Origin: an uncultured Bacteroidota bacterium
GTDB lineage: Bacteria > Bacteroidota > Rhodothermia > Rhodothermales > UBA10348
Length of the DNA: 15,024 nt
NCBI GenBank assembly: GCA_937893205.1
Contig: CALBJU010000106.1
Location: forward strand, 1-15,024
Reading direction: 5' to 3'
The translations under genes were made by a program, and so were the position numbers. How positions within the stretch are numbered: the stretch's first letter is position 1; each line of letters begins with the position of its first letter. Of the stretch, positions 1 through 6,862 are shown in pieces. Below the pieces are notes generated by a model. That model did not search any database. It saw only the letters and a program-made list of their open reading frames with translations, and was not told the DNA's origin.

Positions 1-942
1 ATGCTGATCACCGGACCCTATATGGTGGGGGCTGGAGGAGGAGGCTCGGACGCAGTCGTGGCCACCCCCGAAGCTGCCCGCCGCGTCGTGAAATACTGGT
101 CCGAGGAAGGCGTCGATTGGTTCAAGGTGTACAACACAATCGCATCGGCAGAATTGGCTGCTGTGGTTGATGAAGCCCACAAACACGGGCGAAAGGTTAC
201 CGGGCACCTGTGTTCTATATCGCATCGGGAGGCCGTGGCGATCGGTATCGACAATGTCGAGCATGGCATATTCGCTAACTCCGACTACTCTACAACCAAA
301 GTGAAGGACGAATGTCCATCGGATTATCGGAGGGCCATGATCGATCTGGACATGTCGGGCGAGGCAGTTCAGACGACCTTTCGAGAAATGATAGCCGCTG
401 GAGTCGGCATGACGTCGACCCTTGCCATCTATGAGCATGTCGTCCCGAATCGTCCTCCTATCGAACAGCGCGTCCTCGATGCCATGTCGCCCGACGTTCA
501 AAAAGAGTATTTACAAACGCGGACACAGGTTGCCGATCGTAATTCGCAGTTCTGGAAGGATCTGTGGGTCAAGGCGCTTGAGTATGAAAAGGCGTTTGTT
601 GAAGCGGGTGGTCTGTTGGCATCGGGCGTCGACCCGACCGGATACGGCGGCGCTCTTCCAGGGTATGGCGATCAGAGAAACTTTGAGCTCCTTCGAGAAG
701 CTGGATTCAATACGGGCGAAGTTGTTCAGATCATGAGTCTCAACGGGGCCAAGATCCTGGACATCGATCATGAAACGGGAAGCATTGAAGTCGGCAAACA
801 TGCCGATCTGGTGCTCATCGATGGTGATCTCGCCTCGGATGACGCCTTGATCCGAAATGTCGAAATCGTTTTTCGAGACGGCGTCGGCTTTGATTCGGCA
901 GCCATCATCGAGAGCGTCGAAGGCCAGGTCGGGGTCAGGTAG
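1..942 (+). CDS. Imidazolonepropionase-like amidohydrolase, 5'-truncated copy 1
   Basis: C-terminal two thirds of a metal-dependent amidohydrolase of the imidazolonepropionase-like type (COG1228-like TIM barrel); such enzymes hydrolyse amide, peptide or ring C-N bonds, and the substrate here is unknown. The reading frame runs in from the left edge. The ATG at base 1 aligns with residue 154 of the downstream paralogue (base 1455), so about 150 N-terminal residues, including the leader and the HxH metal pair, lie outside. Visible active-site elements are the Lys in VDWFKVY, the His in KVTGHLCS, the His in NVEHG and the Asp in LLASGVDPTG. The C-terminal SIEVGKHADLVLIDGD segment is the usual closing beta-sandwich. 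It ends with TAG 53 bases before the second copy, so the two are probably co-transcribed. Identity to copy 2 is about 82% by hand count. Family assignment is firm; substrate is not. Confidence 0.88.
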   Translation: MLITGPYMVGAGGGGSDAVVATPEAARRVVKYWSEEGVDWFKVYNTIASAELAAVVDEAHKHGRKVTGHLCSISHREAVAIGIDNVEHGIFANSDYSTTKVKDECPSDYRRAMIDLDMSGEAVQTTFREMIAAGVGMTSTLAIYEHVVPNRPPIEQRVLDAMSPDVQKEYLQTRTQVADRNSQFWKDLWVKALEYEKAFVEAGGLLASGVDPTGYGGALPGYGDQRNFELLREAGFNTGEVVQIMSLNGAKILDIDHETGSIEVGKHADLVLIDGDLASDDALIRNVEIVFRDGVGFDSAAIIESVEGQVGVR

Positions 943-995
943 TCTGGTCCGTGCCCTCTCAACATCATTCTATCTCCCAGCTGAGTCGGTCCATT

Positions 996-2396
996 ATGAA
1001 ACGCTCTCTCTCCATTTTCATGGCCTGCTTTTTAGTGGCAGGCAGTTCTAACGGCCAAGAATGGGCCTCAAACATCCAGCAATTTATTGCTGTAGATGCA
1101 TCTGTGGTTGCGATCGAAAATGTAACCATCATCGATGGCACTGGGGCCGGGGCCGTCGCAGGTCAGACGGTTGTGATTCGAGATGGCATGATCGAATCCG
1201 TCGGAACGGGCACGGTGCCGGACGGGGCCCATCTGATTGATGGATCTGGGAAGACGCTCATTCCCGGGATGGTTGGCTTGCACAATCACACTTTCTATAC
1301 AACGTCCCAGCGAAGAGTTCAGCTCAATTTTTCGGCGCCACGGATGTATCTGGCATCGGGCGTGACGACTATTCGCACGACAGGTAGTTACGCACCGTAC
1401 TCTGAACTGGGGCTGAAGCGCTCGGTCAACAGCCGCCAGCGAATGGGCCCGCGCATGTTTGTTACCGGGCCGTACATCGATGGACAGAGCAACGCAATTC
1501 ATCGCTCCACTCCGACAAGTCCTGATGCGGCCCGTCGTGTTGTGAAATACTGGTCTGAAGAAGGAGTGGATTGGTTCAAGGTGTATGCGAACATCTCCTC
1601 AGCAGAACTTTCTGCCGTGATTGACGAGGCACACACCCACGGGATCAAAGTTACCGGGCATCTCTGTTCCGTGACCTACCGTGAAGCAGTTGTCCTGGGA
1701 ATAGACAACTTGGAACATGGCTTGTACGCGAATTCAGATTACTCAAAAACCAAGGTTAAGGACGAGTGTCCAGCTGATTATCGGCGGGTCATGATCGATC
1801 TGAATATGTCGGGCGAGGCAGTTCAGACAACCTTTCGAGAAATGATAGCCGCTGGAGTCGGTATGACCTCGACCCTTGCCATCTATGAACACGTCGTTCC
1901 GAATCGCCCTCCAGTTGAGCAGCGAGTGCTCGATGCGATGTCGCCGGAAGTTCAGAAGGAATACCTACGGACTCGAACGCGAGTTTCTGACCGCAATTCA
2001 CAGTTGTCGAAGGATCTTTGGATCAAGGCACTCGAGTACGAAAAAGCATTTGTAGAAGCGGGTGGTCTGTTGGCTTCGGGCGTTGACCCGACTGGTTACG
2101 GCGGCGCCCTTCCTGGCTACGGAGATCAGAGAAATTACGAGCTCCTCCATGAGGCTGGTTTCAACTCCGGCGAGGTCGTTCAGATAATGAGCCTCAACGG
2201 TGCCAAAATCCTCGGTATCGACGAAGAAACCGGCAGCATTGAAGCCGGAAAACATGCAGATTTGATCTTGATCAATGGTGACCTGGCTTCCGATCCTGCA
2301 CTAATACGAAATGTCGAAATCGTTTTTCGGGATGGAGTCGGATTCGACTCGGTGGCCATCATCGAATCCATCGAAGGCCAGGTAGGTGTTCGATAG
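996..2396 (+). CDS. Secreted imidazolonepropionase-like amidohydrolase, copy 2
   Basis: Complete 466-residue metal-dependent hydrolase of the imidazolonepropionase/prolidase-like amidohydrolase group, a typical length for it. I chose ATG 996 because it opens a good signal peptide (MKRSLSIFMACFLVAGSSNG, likely cut before QEWAS); an in-frame GTG at 951 would add 15 residues in front of the leader. Metal ligands are visible: HNH at residues 96 and 98 after the PGMVGL strand, Lys195 (candidate carbamylated lysine) in DWFKVY, His222 in TGHLCS, His241 in NLEHG, and Asp364 in ASGVDPTG. The enzyme is therefore probably active in the periplasm or outside the cell. It lies 53 bases after its tandem paralogue. 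I saw no Shine-Dalgarno before 996. Substrate cannot be read from the sequence; dipeptides, cyclic amides or aryl carbamates are all used by relatives. Confidence 0.9.
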   Translation: MKRSLSIFMACFLVAGSSNGQEWASNIQQFIAVDASVVAIENVTIIDGTGAGAVAGQTVVIRDGMIESVGTGTVPDGAHLIDGSGKTLIPGMVGLHNHTFYTTSQRRVQLNFSAPRMYLASGVTTIRTTGSYAPYSELGLKRSVNSRQRMGPRMFVTGPYIDGQSNAIHRSTPTSPDAARRVVKYWSEEGVDWFKVYANISSAELSAVIDEAHTHGIKVTGHLCSVTYREAVVLGIDNLEHGLYANSDYSKTKVKDECPADYRRVMIDLNMSGEAVQTTFREMIAAGVGMTSTLAIYEHVVPNRPPVEQRVLDAMSPEVQKEYLRTRTRVSDRNSQLSKDLWIKALEYEKAFVEAGGLLASGVDPTGYGGALPGYGDQRNYELLHEAGFNSGEVVQIMSLNGAKILGIDEETGSIEAGKHADLILINGDLASDPALIRNVEIVFRDGVGFDSVAIIESIEGQVGVR

Positions 2397-2520
2397 TCAG
2401 CGTCACGAGCAAAAGTGATGCGGAAATCGGATCGAAACCGAAACTTTGTCGGCTCCCGGGAATCGTTGTTGTGGCAGAGACGTATTTCCTCAATCGCTCA
2501 CAACTAGTAGTCCGGCCTAC

Positions 2521-3054
2521 ATGAAATCACTTTTATCAAATCTTGCGCGGCTGCCCGAAAGCGCTTGGAAAATGGCGAGAGCCCTCGTGGTCGTTGCCAT
2601 GGCGACAGGGATGGCGGTCGGAGTGTCGGGCTGCGAAGTACCACAGCCGGATCTGATCGATGGCCCCGATGAACTACTCTATTTCGAATCGATCGGACTG
2701 GGGCACTATGGCACGGTCCGCGATACGCTGGAACTCGTGATGCGTGATGAAGCGGCCTATCTGGCCACAATGGAGCTGGTCCAGCCCTTGGACACACTGC
2801 CCGAGATAGACTTTCAACAGACCATGGTCGGTCTAATAGCCCTTCCAACAGACTCGGGAGGCTACATCATTGAAGTGCAGTCGATAGAAAAGACGGGGGA
2901 CGAGATAACGATCAACTATCTGTTCTCGATACCCGGGGCCGACTGTATCACGCTACAGGCTCTGGCCTTGCCGTTTCAGGTTGTAATCATTCGCCAGAGC
3001 GAGGGCCATGTCACCTTTGAGCGGGAGACAAAGGCCTACAAGTGTGGTCTCTGA
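2521..3054 (+). CDS. Lipoprotein with PrcB C-terminal-type domain
   Basis: A 177-residue exported lipoprotein. From ATG 2521 there is a charged n-region, a hydrophobic stretch (ALVVVAMATGMAVG) and a lipobox VSGC with Cys38; the residue after Cys is Glu, not the Asp that signals inner-membrane retention in enterics. Alternative starts are TTG 2446 and ATG 2572; the latter also gives a good lipoprotein leader. The mature part matches my memory of the PrcB C-terminal domain: an N-terminal strand region ending in a MRDEAAYLATM helix, then VDF-like IDFQQTMVGLIAL, a SGGYIIEVQSIE strand pair, and PGADCITLQALALPFQVV. In Treponema, PrcB is the lipoprotein partner of the PrtP protease complex; no protease gene is adjacent here. 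It faces the efflux operon convergently. Domain call is moderately sure; role unknown. Confidence 0.72.
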   Translation: MKSLLSNLARLPESAWKMARALVVVAMATGMAVGVSGCEVPQPDLIDGPDELLYFESIGLGHYGTVRDTLELVMRDEAAYLATMELVQPLDTLPEIDFQQTMVGLIALPTDSGGYIIEVQSIEKTGDEITINYLFSIPGADCITLQALALPFQVVIIRQSEGHVTFERETKAYKCGL

Positions 3055-3062
3055 TTAGAGAC
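3047..3062. terminator. Possible bidirectional terminator hairpin between convergent genes
   Basis: Perfect 6-bp stem GTCTCT/AGAGAC (3047-3052 and 3057-3062) with a GATT loop, placed exactly where the lipoprotein gene and the ABC ATPase gene converge 8 bases apart. It overlaps the TGA of the lipoprotein gene. There is no clear T-tract on either strand, so intrinsic termination is only a guess. Confidence 0.35.
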
Positions 3063-3785
3063 TCAAGCAGGAACAGCGCCGAATAGAACTGGATCATCGA
3101 CTACCTCGTCCGACTCAATCTTGCCGTCAAGGAGTCTGATGATGCGACGAGCGTGCGCGGCGACGTGCTCTTCATGGGTCACCACGATTATGGTATTGCC
3201 CGCTTCGTAGAGCCCTTCGAACAGGTGCATGATCTCGACGCCGGTTTTGGAGTCCAGATTTCCCGTGGGCTCATCGGCCAACAAGATGGAAGGCTGATTG
3301 ACCAGCGCACGCGCAATGGCTACGCGCTGACGCTGCCCTCCGGAAAGCTCATTTGGTTTGTGGTCCATGCGATCGCCCAGCCCAACGCTTTCGAGGGCAT
3401 AAGCTGCCATTTCGCGTCGCTTTGATCGAGAGATCCCTGCGTAAATCAATGGGAGCTCAACGTTGTGCAAGCAATTGACTCGGGGGAGCAGATTAAACGT
3501 CTGGAAAATAAATCCAATTTCCCGGTTTCGAGCCGCTGCCAGCTCGTCATCATCCATGTCGCTGACTTGTTGACCATTGAGAGTGTATGTACCGCTCGTT
3601 GGCACGTCGAGACAACCGATGATGTTCATCATGGTCGACTTTCCAGAGCCGGAGGGACCCATGATGGCCACATACTCATTTGGATAGATCGTGATGGTTG
3701 TACCATCTAGCGCTTTGACGACCTGCGTCCCCATCTGGTAGATGCGACGCACGTCCTGAAGTTCAATGATTGGGTCCTGATTCAT
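3063..3785 (-). CDS. ABC transporter ATP-binding protein, MacB/LolD type
   Basis: A 240-residue stand-alone ATPase subunit of the MacB/LolD class, which powers periplasmic-side (mechanotransmission) transport rather than ordinary membrane translocation. Motifs, in order: Walker A GPSGSGKST (43-51), Q-loop Gln95 in FIFQTFNLLP, signature LSGGQRQR (147-154), Walker B ILLADEPT (167-174), D-loop GNLDSKT, and switch His204 in VVTHEEHVA. The FQTFNLLP and DEPTGNLDS forms are characteristic of this class. Length is that of a single nucleotide-binding domain, without the fused membrane part seen in E. coli MacB. It is the last gene of a TolC-adaptor-ATPase run, 46 bases after the adaptor. A FtsX-type permease gene would be expected beside it and is absent. 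No Shine-Dalgarno is visible before ATG 3785. Confidence 0.93.
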   Translation of the reverse strand: MNQDPIIELQDVRRIYQMGTQVVKALDGTTITIYPNEYVAIMGPSGSGKSTMMNIIGCLDVPTSGTYTLNGQQVSDMDDDELAAARNREIGFIFQTFNLLPRVNCLHNVELPLIYAGISRSKRREMAAYALESVGLGDRMDHKPNELSGGQRQRVAIARALVNQPSILLADEPTGNLDSKTGVEIMHLFEGLYEAGNTIIVVTHEEHVAAHARRIIRLLDGKIESDEVVDDPVLFGAVPA

Positions 3786-3831
3786 ACTAATTTGTGCCGG
3801 TTACCGCTATTTGAATGCTTGCTAACGCGGA

Positions 3832-5202
3832 CTAGTTCGAGTCGCTGCGATCAGTTCTGGAATCCTTGCGCTCTTCGACCAGTTCATCGGTTTTGAGCGT
3901 CCGGGAAACCGCACGATATGGGCCCGTGACAATCTTATCTCCTACGCTGATACCCGAAACAATTACGTAATGGGTGTCATCGGCAATGCCGGTTTCGACT
4001 TCGACAATTCGGGTGCGATTGTTTTCGTCAATCACGAAGACAATTCTGCGGAGATCTTCTTCATCTGGAGCGGCAACAGCAGTAGAATCTGACTCTTCTT
4101 CGTCCTCTTCCTTGTCGAACTCTGAGAAGTCGCGTACCGTGACTGCCTGGATCAGAACAGCCGTTGCCTCGCTCACAGTGTGAGTGAATACGTCCACCGT
4201 TCCACTCATTCCGGGACGGAAGTTTGGCACTGGGGTCGAGGAGACGGGCAGTTCACTGTTCGAAATAATGTCGTCTGCACCGGACAAATCAAATGAAATG
4301 TTGTGGGGATCCAGAATCCGGATCTTCACTGGGAAATTGGTGATCTGCTCCTGAGAACCACGGCCCACGACACGGGCGGAGTTTGCTATCTCAGTGACGA
4401 CTCCTCTGAAGAGTCTATTTGGATAAGCGTCGACTTCAACAGACGCCGTATCGCCCAGGGCCACATTTACGACGTCGTTTTCGTTGACGTCGACAATGAG
4501 TTCCATTTGATCCAGTTTGGCGACGCGCATCATTTCCGTACCCGTCATCTGACTCGTACCTACCACGCGCTCGCCGAGTTCTACAGAAAGAATGGATATC
4601 GTACCGTCCATCGGGGAATAAATGGTGGTCTTTGCCAACTGCTCGCGCGACTCCTTGAGTCGCGCTTCTGCGATCTGAACGCTGTATTCGGACGCCTCAT
4701 GTGAGGCTGCGAGCACTTGGTATCGAGTTGTGGCACTCTGATAGGTCGATTCCGAAATCGCGCCCGAGTCGTAAAGCTTCTTCTGTCTTGCGGCCTCGAG
4801 TTCTGAATTCATGAGGTCCGCGCGGCGCTGCGCCTCGTTGGCTTTCGATTGCAGAACCGAAGCAACTGCCTGATCCACTTGAGCCTGGTAAAAGTCAGGC
4901 TTGATCCGGGCCAGGAGTTGACCACGCCTGACGTGAACGCCTTCGACTACTGGAAGAGCGACGATCTCGCCGGATACGTCCGGGCTGATTCGCACTTCGA
5001 CTTCTGGCTGAATATTACCCGAAGCAGTAACGAGCTGGGTGATCGTTTTAAGTTCAACCTCGGACATCTCGACCTTCGTCGCTTTCTCACCACCGCCTAC
5101 GAGGCCTGTAGCTTTAACTGTAATGGCTACGACGACAATTAAGAGGACTAGAACGCCTAATAGAACAAATATTCGCTTGGTGGCATTTTTCTTCTTAGCC
5201 AT
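3832..5202 (-). CDS. HlyD/MacA-type periplasmic adaptor (membrane fusion protein)
   Basis: A 456-residue membrane fusion protein linking an inner-membrane ABC exporter to a TolC channel. The N-terminus is basic and followed by one membrane anchor (about residues 11-30), with no cleavage site. Next come a first lipoyl/barrel half (SGNIQPEVEVRISPDVSGEI, about 61-80), a long helical hairpin (about 103-190), the returning lipoyl half (TTIYSPMDGTISIL, about 192-205), beta-barrel strands and a membrane-proximal domain. Residues 361-383 form a Glu/Asp-rich insert within the C-terminal region that I do not recognise as usual. The gene sits 48 bases after the TolC gene and 46 before the ATPase, same strand, so one transcript is likely. 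Substrate is not deducible; MacA-like systems export macrolides, peptides, siderophores or toxins. Confidence 0.9.
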   Translation of the reverse strand: MAKKKNATKRIFVLLGVLVLLIVVVAITVKATGLVGGGEKATKVEMSEVELKTITQLVTASGNIQPEVEVRISPDVSGEIVALPVVEGVHVRRGQLLARIKPDFYQAQVDQAVASVLQSKANEAQRRADLMNSELEAARQKKLYDSGAISESTYQSATTRYQVLAASHEASEYSVQIAEARLKESREQLAKTTIYSPMDGTISILSVELGERVVGTSQMTGTEMMRVAKLDQMELIVDVNENDVVNVALGDTASVEVDAYPNRLFRGVVTEIANSARVVGRGSQEQITNFPVKIRILDPHNISFDLSGADDIISNSELPVSSTPVPNFRPGMSGTVDVFTHTVSEATAVLIQAVTVRDFSEFDKEEDEEESDSTAVAAPDEEDLRRIVFVIDENNRTRIVEVETGIADDTHYVIVSGISVGDKIVTGPYRAVSRTLKTDELVEERKDSRTDRSDSN

Positions 5203-5250
5203 GATATTTTTTGGTCGTTTGTAGGTATTGGGGAGGGTTGCGAGCAGGCT

Positions 5251-6618
5251 CTAGTTGAAGAGCGGCTGATTCGGATCCAGGGTGCCCTGATAGTAATCGA
5301 TTAAACGATGCTGAAAATGAAACTGAAATATGGCCTGGGCTCGTTGACTGGCAGCATTTACAAACTGAGAACGCGATTGGGTGAGTTCAACGAGGGTGGA
5401 TGCACCAACATCATAGCGCTCTTGCTCAACTCGCAGTGCCTGATTTGCGGCCCGCAGACTGGTCTCGGTCACATCGAGTCTCTTCACAGCCGAGAGATAG
5501 TCCAGGTACGCCTGGCGCACTTCGATTGCCACGTTCTGTTCGGCATTCTCCAGGTCGAGCTGTGCGTTGGAAAACTGAACCTTGCTGGACTCGACTCCCC
5601 TTTTCACATTATATCGATTGAATAGGGGAATGGAGAGATTGAATCCGAGGCGTTCGGATCGATTATCAGAGAGTTGGGAGTTGAAGTTATCCGTTCGCGC
5701 CGAAGAATAACTTGATCCCATGCTGGCTGAGAAACTTAGCGAAGGTAGATGCCCCGATTTCGCCACACGAATTCCTTGTTCTGCTGCATCAATAACATAT
5801 TTCTGGGCGCGAAGATCGACACGATTTTCGAACGCACCCAAGAGCATTGCCTCAGGATCAAACGTACTTATGATCAAGGGAAGCTCGTCTGCATTCGGTG
5901 CCAGAAAACGGTATTCGCCAAGAGGATCCAGCTGCAGAACTTGAATAAGACGTGTCATATTCGTTTGATAGCTGCTCTCTGCATTCAATAGAATCAGTTC
6001 GCTATTGGCTAAGATTGCCTGCTGCTGATACTGATCCGAGATTGCGCGCGAACCTACTCGTACAAATTCTTCAATCTGTTCCAGCAGTCCTCGCTGGGCC
6101 TGCACGTTTTCCTGTTGAATCCGGATGGACTCTTCCGAGAGGATCACATTCAGATAGTTCCTAATCACGCTGAATACGATGTTCTGTTTCGTGCGCTCGA
6201 GCGTAAATTCTTGTGCATCGAGCAGCGCGCGGGCACTGGCCAGCGTCGCCACATTGGAAAATCCGCTAAAAAGACTGATCCCCGTACTGGCGGAATAATT
6301 GAATCCATCGGTTGAAGTGGTCTCCAACGTTCCGGTGGTCTGGTCAAACTGGAGACCGAAATTTCGGCTGGCACCAGAACTGAAATTCAGATTTGGATAA
6401 AAGTCAGCTCGTTCCGACCTAACGGTAATAGCCTGGAGTGTAAGGCTATTCTGAGCTCGTTTGATGGTCACATTGCGATCGAGCGCAATGTGAACGGCTT
6501 CATTAAAGCTGACTTCTTGAATTTCTTGGGCCGAAACTGGCACAATAGCGAAAAATAAGAGAAGTGTGGCGAAGGATGCTGCGAGAGCTGTGCGTCGACC
6601 GGTCATAAGTCTGTTCAT
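5251..6618 (-). CDS. TolC-family outer-membrane efflux channel
   Basis: A 455-residue outer-membrane factor, the exit duct of a tripartite pump. I chose ATG 6618 because it gives a clean signal peptide (MNRLMTGRRTALAASFATLL then FFAIVPVSA, cut before QEIQE); the longer reading from GTG 6699 would put 27 unrelated residues before it and run through a palindrome. The mature chain shows the two OEP repeats: an N-terminal VSFNEAVHIALDRNVTIKRA segment, strands rich in Ser/Asn/Phe around ASRNFGLQFDQTTG, then a second repeat after about residue 270 (VDLRAQKYVIDAAEQGI), the SIPLFNRYNVKRGVE segment typical of TolC proteins, and long coiled-coil helices to the end. It heads the operon with the adaptor and ATPase downstream. 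Family call is firm. Confidence 0.91.
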   Translation of the reverse strand: MNRLMTGRRTALAASFATLLLFFAIVPVSAQEIQEVSFNEAVHIALDRNVTIKRAQNSLTLQAITVRSERADFYPNLNFSSGASRNFGLQFDQTTGTLETTSTDGFNYSASTGISLFSGFSNVATLASARALLDAQEFTLERTKQNIVFSVIRNYLNVILSEESIRIQQENVQAQRGLLEQIEEFVRVGSRAISDQYQQQAILANSELILLNAESSYQTNMTRLIQVLQLDPLGEYRFLAPNADELPLIISTFDPEAMLLGAFENRVDLRAQKYVIDAAEQGIRVAKSGHLPSLSFSASMGSSYSSARTDNFNSQLSDNRSERLGFNLSIPLFNRYNVKRGVESSKVQFSNAQLDLENAEQNVAIEVRQAYLDYLSAVKRLDVTETSLRAANQALRVEQERYDVGASTLVELTQSRSQFVNAASQRAQAIFQFHFQHRLIDYYQGTLDPNQPLFN

Positions 6619-6667
6619 TTTGATCTGGGGATCCGTCGAGAATGGCCGCAATGGTCCATCCGATTTG

Positions 6668-6687
6668 CTAATACAAGTGCGTATTAG
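6668..6687. promoter_or_regulatory. Palindromic candidate operator upstream of the efflux operon
   Basis: Perfect 7-bp inverted repeat CTAATAC/GTATTAG separated by six bases (AAGTGC), 50 bp upstream of the chosen TolC start on the minus strand. Size and symmetry are what a dimeric TetR- or MarR-type repressor would bind, and such regulators commonly control efflux operons, but no regulator gene lies in the window. A cruciform or chance palindrome is possible. Confidence 0.4.
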
Positions 6688-6862
6688 ACGGCATGACACG
6701 CGCTTTCATTCAGGGTAACGATTCAGTGTAAAGTCCGTGCCTGTGAATACGCCGTGACCCGCTGCCAACATGGAGTGCAGGGTAGATGAGTCTACGGGGC
6801 CTTAGAAAATGGGTTGCGAAGATTTAAAGAGCTTTTCTTTGCCGATCGCCAATCTGCTCGGT

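Noticed and set aside
951..995. Longer start (GTG 951) for the second amidohydrolase
   Set aside because: It adds 15 residues before a complete signal peptide that begins at ATG 996; no ribosome binding site supports it.
2504..2848. 114-residue minus-strand reading frame over the lipoprotein gene
   Set aside because: It is antisense to a gene with a lipobox and a recognisable domain; its protein is low-complexity Arg/Pro-rich.
6619..6699. Longer TolC start at GTG 6699
   Set aside because: It would place unrelated sequence before the signal peptide and make the palindrome at 6668-6687 coding.
6782..6795. Short hairpin GTAGA-TGAG-TCTAC in the gap between the barrel gene and the TolC operon
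   Set aside because: Only 5 bp and no T-tract on the minus strand; not enough to call a terminator for the copper operon.
6824..6838. AAAGA/TCTTT hairpin just downstream of the barrel gene
   Set aside because: A weak A/T stem of five pairs, likely by chance.
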